Assembly: GCA_964596165.1 (NCBI GenBank)
Contig: CAZQTW010000049.1
Location: forward strand, 1 to 49,563
DNA: 49,563 nt
Reading direction: 5' to 3'
Source of the DNA: CAYUQT01 sp964596165
GTDB lineage: Bacteria > Planctomycetota > Phycisphaerae > UBA1845 > JAFGLZ01
Position numbers and translations under genes: made by a program. The notes below the pieces were generated by a model that saw only the letters and a list, made by a program, of their open reading frames with translations, ran no database searches and was not told the origin of the DNA. Positions 48,685-49,563 of this stretch are shown piece by piece. Numbering within the stretch: the first letter of the stretch is position 1; each line of letters begins with the position of its first letter.

Positions 48685-49563
48685 CTACCATCCCCCCGTG
48701 TACCCGTGGCCCCCTCCCCAACCGCCTGGGGGCTCAATATCCCACCCACCTGTGTGCCCGTGACCTCCGAAATGACCGCCACCGCCGCCGGGAAAGTCTG
48801 AGCTGTCATCACCGACTCCGCCACTGTCGACGCAGCATCTCTGACACCGGTCGGCGTGATAGCTCCAACCGGAAAGCAGAGACTCGGGCCATGCCCCGCC
48901 AATCTCCATAACTTCCCCACAAAACCTGCCGATCGCGTTTGCTTGATAGTCGTCCTCCCAATCTTCGGAAGGCCAGGGCCATTCTTGGAAGAAACTAGCG
49001 ATTCTAGCCGTTCCGGGCGGGCAGCGCAGAGTCATGAGACAATTCATCATGCAGTGGGCAAAACGATCCCCAAGGCCCCCGTTGTTGGGATAAGCCGATT
49101 CAAACGCGGAGAGCTGGCTACCTGCGCAACAAGCAGCCACAACCGCGCCTCCGACACCTATGAGCCCTCCGCCTATGCCGATCCCGACAATCGACGCTTT
49201 GCCATCTGGGTCTAGGCGCACCGACGGGCTGGACCTCGCATAGCTGTACAGGTCAAGGCCATCTGGAGAATGTCCAAACACTTTCGCGCCACGCAGCCTC
49301 GCCACGCGAGCCACATCACTACCAGATCGGGATACTGGGTCCCGCTGTCCAAACCTCCCCAACACCGGGTCCATGGTCCTCGCCCGGTAGTCGTAGAGTT
49401 CTAGCCCCGCGTAGTCATCCGTGAAGTGGTGCGGCGTGCCGGCGTCCTGTTTGTCCAAGACGTCAAGCCGGCGGCCGGTGAAAAAGAACGGATTGCCGAC
49501 GCGACTGGCGACCATGGGACCGGTGGTGAGGACGCACCCGGCTGACACAGCCGGGCTCTGTGG
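48685..49563 (-). CDS. Rhs-family protein 3' part with C-terminal tip 2, truncated at window edge
   Basis: The frame is open from the right edge of the window, so the upstream part is missing here. It begins with the Rhs core V-G-N-P-F-F-F-T-G-R-R, H-H-F-T-D-D-Y-A-G-L-E-L-Y-D-Y-R-A-R and G-R-F-G-Q-R-D-P, then Y-S-Y-A-R-S-S-P. After about residue 120 it changes to a tip unrelated to tip 1: a Gly/Ala/Val-rich hydrophobic stretch (G-I-G-I-G-G-G-L-I-G-V-G-G), then D-R-F-A-H-C-M-M-N-C and D-W-E-D-D-Y-Q-A-N-A-I-G-R-F-C-G, then C-Q-R-C-C and a Gly/His-rich tail. The D-x-x-x-H-C and D-D-x-x-A-N-x-x-G phrases recur in Rhs C-termini of other bacteria as I recall. Unlike the first module there is no dockerin insert in the visible part. 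Confidence 0.85.
   Translation of the reverse strand, partial: PQSPAVSAGCVLTTGPMVASRVGNPFFFTGRRLDVLDKQDAGTPHHFTDDYAGLELYDYRARTMDPVLGRFGQRDPVSRSGSDVARVARLRGAKVFGHSPDGLDLYSYARSSPSVRLDPDGKASIVGIGIGGGLIGVGGAVVAACCAGSQLSAFESAYPNNGGLGDRFAHCMMNCLMTLRCPPGTARIASFFQEWPWPSEDWEDDYQANAIGRFCGEVMEIGGAWPESLLSGWSYHADRCQRCCVDSGGVGDDSSDFPGGGGGHFGGHGHTGGWDIEPPGGWGGGHGYTGGW
49378..49517 (+). repeat. Rhs core direct repeat, copy 2
   Basis: Copy of 47391-47530 (124 of 140 positions identical). Both lie at the boundary between the conserved core and the unique tips. Confidence 0.9.

Noticed and set aside
1..49563. CRISPR arrays, tRNA or rRNA genes
   Set aside because: No regularly spaced identical repeats with unique spacers, and no recognisable RNA gene sequence, were seen on either strand.

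Overview
The window reads as part of a high-GC genome of the phylum Planctomycetota, most likely a Phycisphaerae-type bacterium and probably a metagenome-derived assembly, since a run of 10 Ns sits at 6754-6763. The assignment is inferred from a combination of traits: a prepilin-like secreted protein, many secreted sugar-acting enzymes (two Asp-box sialidase-like proteins, three glycoside-hydrolase-like proteins, a Gfo/Idh/MocA oxidoreductase with a Tat-like leader), a Cys-rich ribbon of the C-x-x-C-G-Y-x-L-x-G-L type, dockerin-like EF-hand repeats, and short palindromic intergenic repeats. There are no rRNA or tRNA genes, CRISPR arrays or insertion sequences that I can recognise.

Layout. 1-778: no convincing gene. 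779-7059: a large hybrid sensor kinase, a SRPBCC-fold protein, enolase, an FtsB/DivIC-like division protein broken by the assembly gap, and a small membrane protein. 7109-12670 (minus strand): a prepilin-like protein downstream of a ribose-type sugar ABC transporter (binding lipoprotein, His-rich mini-lipoprotein, double ATPase, permease). 12777-14819: a membrane-anchored SGNH hydrolase-TPR protein. 14820-16334: a small accessory island with a DUF4258/YgiT-like toxin-antitoxin pair between two 42-bp direct repeats, one of which abuts a broken TIR-domain gene. 16335-17558: a membrane glycosyltransferase. 18028-24544 (minus strand): two transcription units, GH-like plus HAD phosphatase, and CBM48 protein, unknown protein, aspartate kinase and predicted aminopeptidase. 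24819-26228: a Tat-exported oxidoreductase with a strong terminator-like hairpin. 26407-27680 (minus strand): a nucleotidyltransferase and an unknown protein with base composition unlike the neighbours. 27850-32490: pabB-pabC-nif3-sialidase, with overlapping genes. 32503-38487: a DUF4434-like protein, a tandem pair of DUF4097-like lipoproteins, a DUF2283 protein and a second sialidase. 38860-41378: a sugar isomerase, small membrane proteins and a stand-alone Clp N-domain protein. 41546-45936: a large GH42-like enzyme, a divergent HAD protein and a small coiled-coil protein. 46355-49563 (minus strand): an Rhs polymorphic-toxin-like locus with two related cores carrying different C-terminal tips, each followed by a small membrane-protein gene, with repeats at the module borders.

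How it fits together: most of the window is consistent with a heterotroph that captures and degrades complex glycans (secreted sialidases and hydrolases, ABC sugar import, oxidoreductase and isomerase) together with folate (pabB/pabC) and aspartate-family amino-acid (lysC) biosynthesis. The accessory content of most interest is the Rhs tip/immunity-like locus at the right edge, the toxin-antitoxin/TIR island near 15 kb, and three GTTGCA sites spaced exactly 10 bp apart upstream of a sialidase gene.
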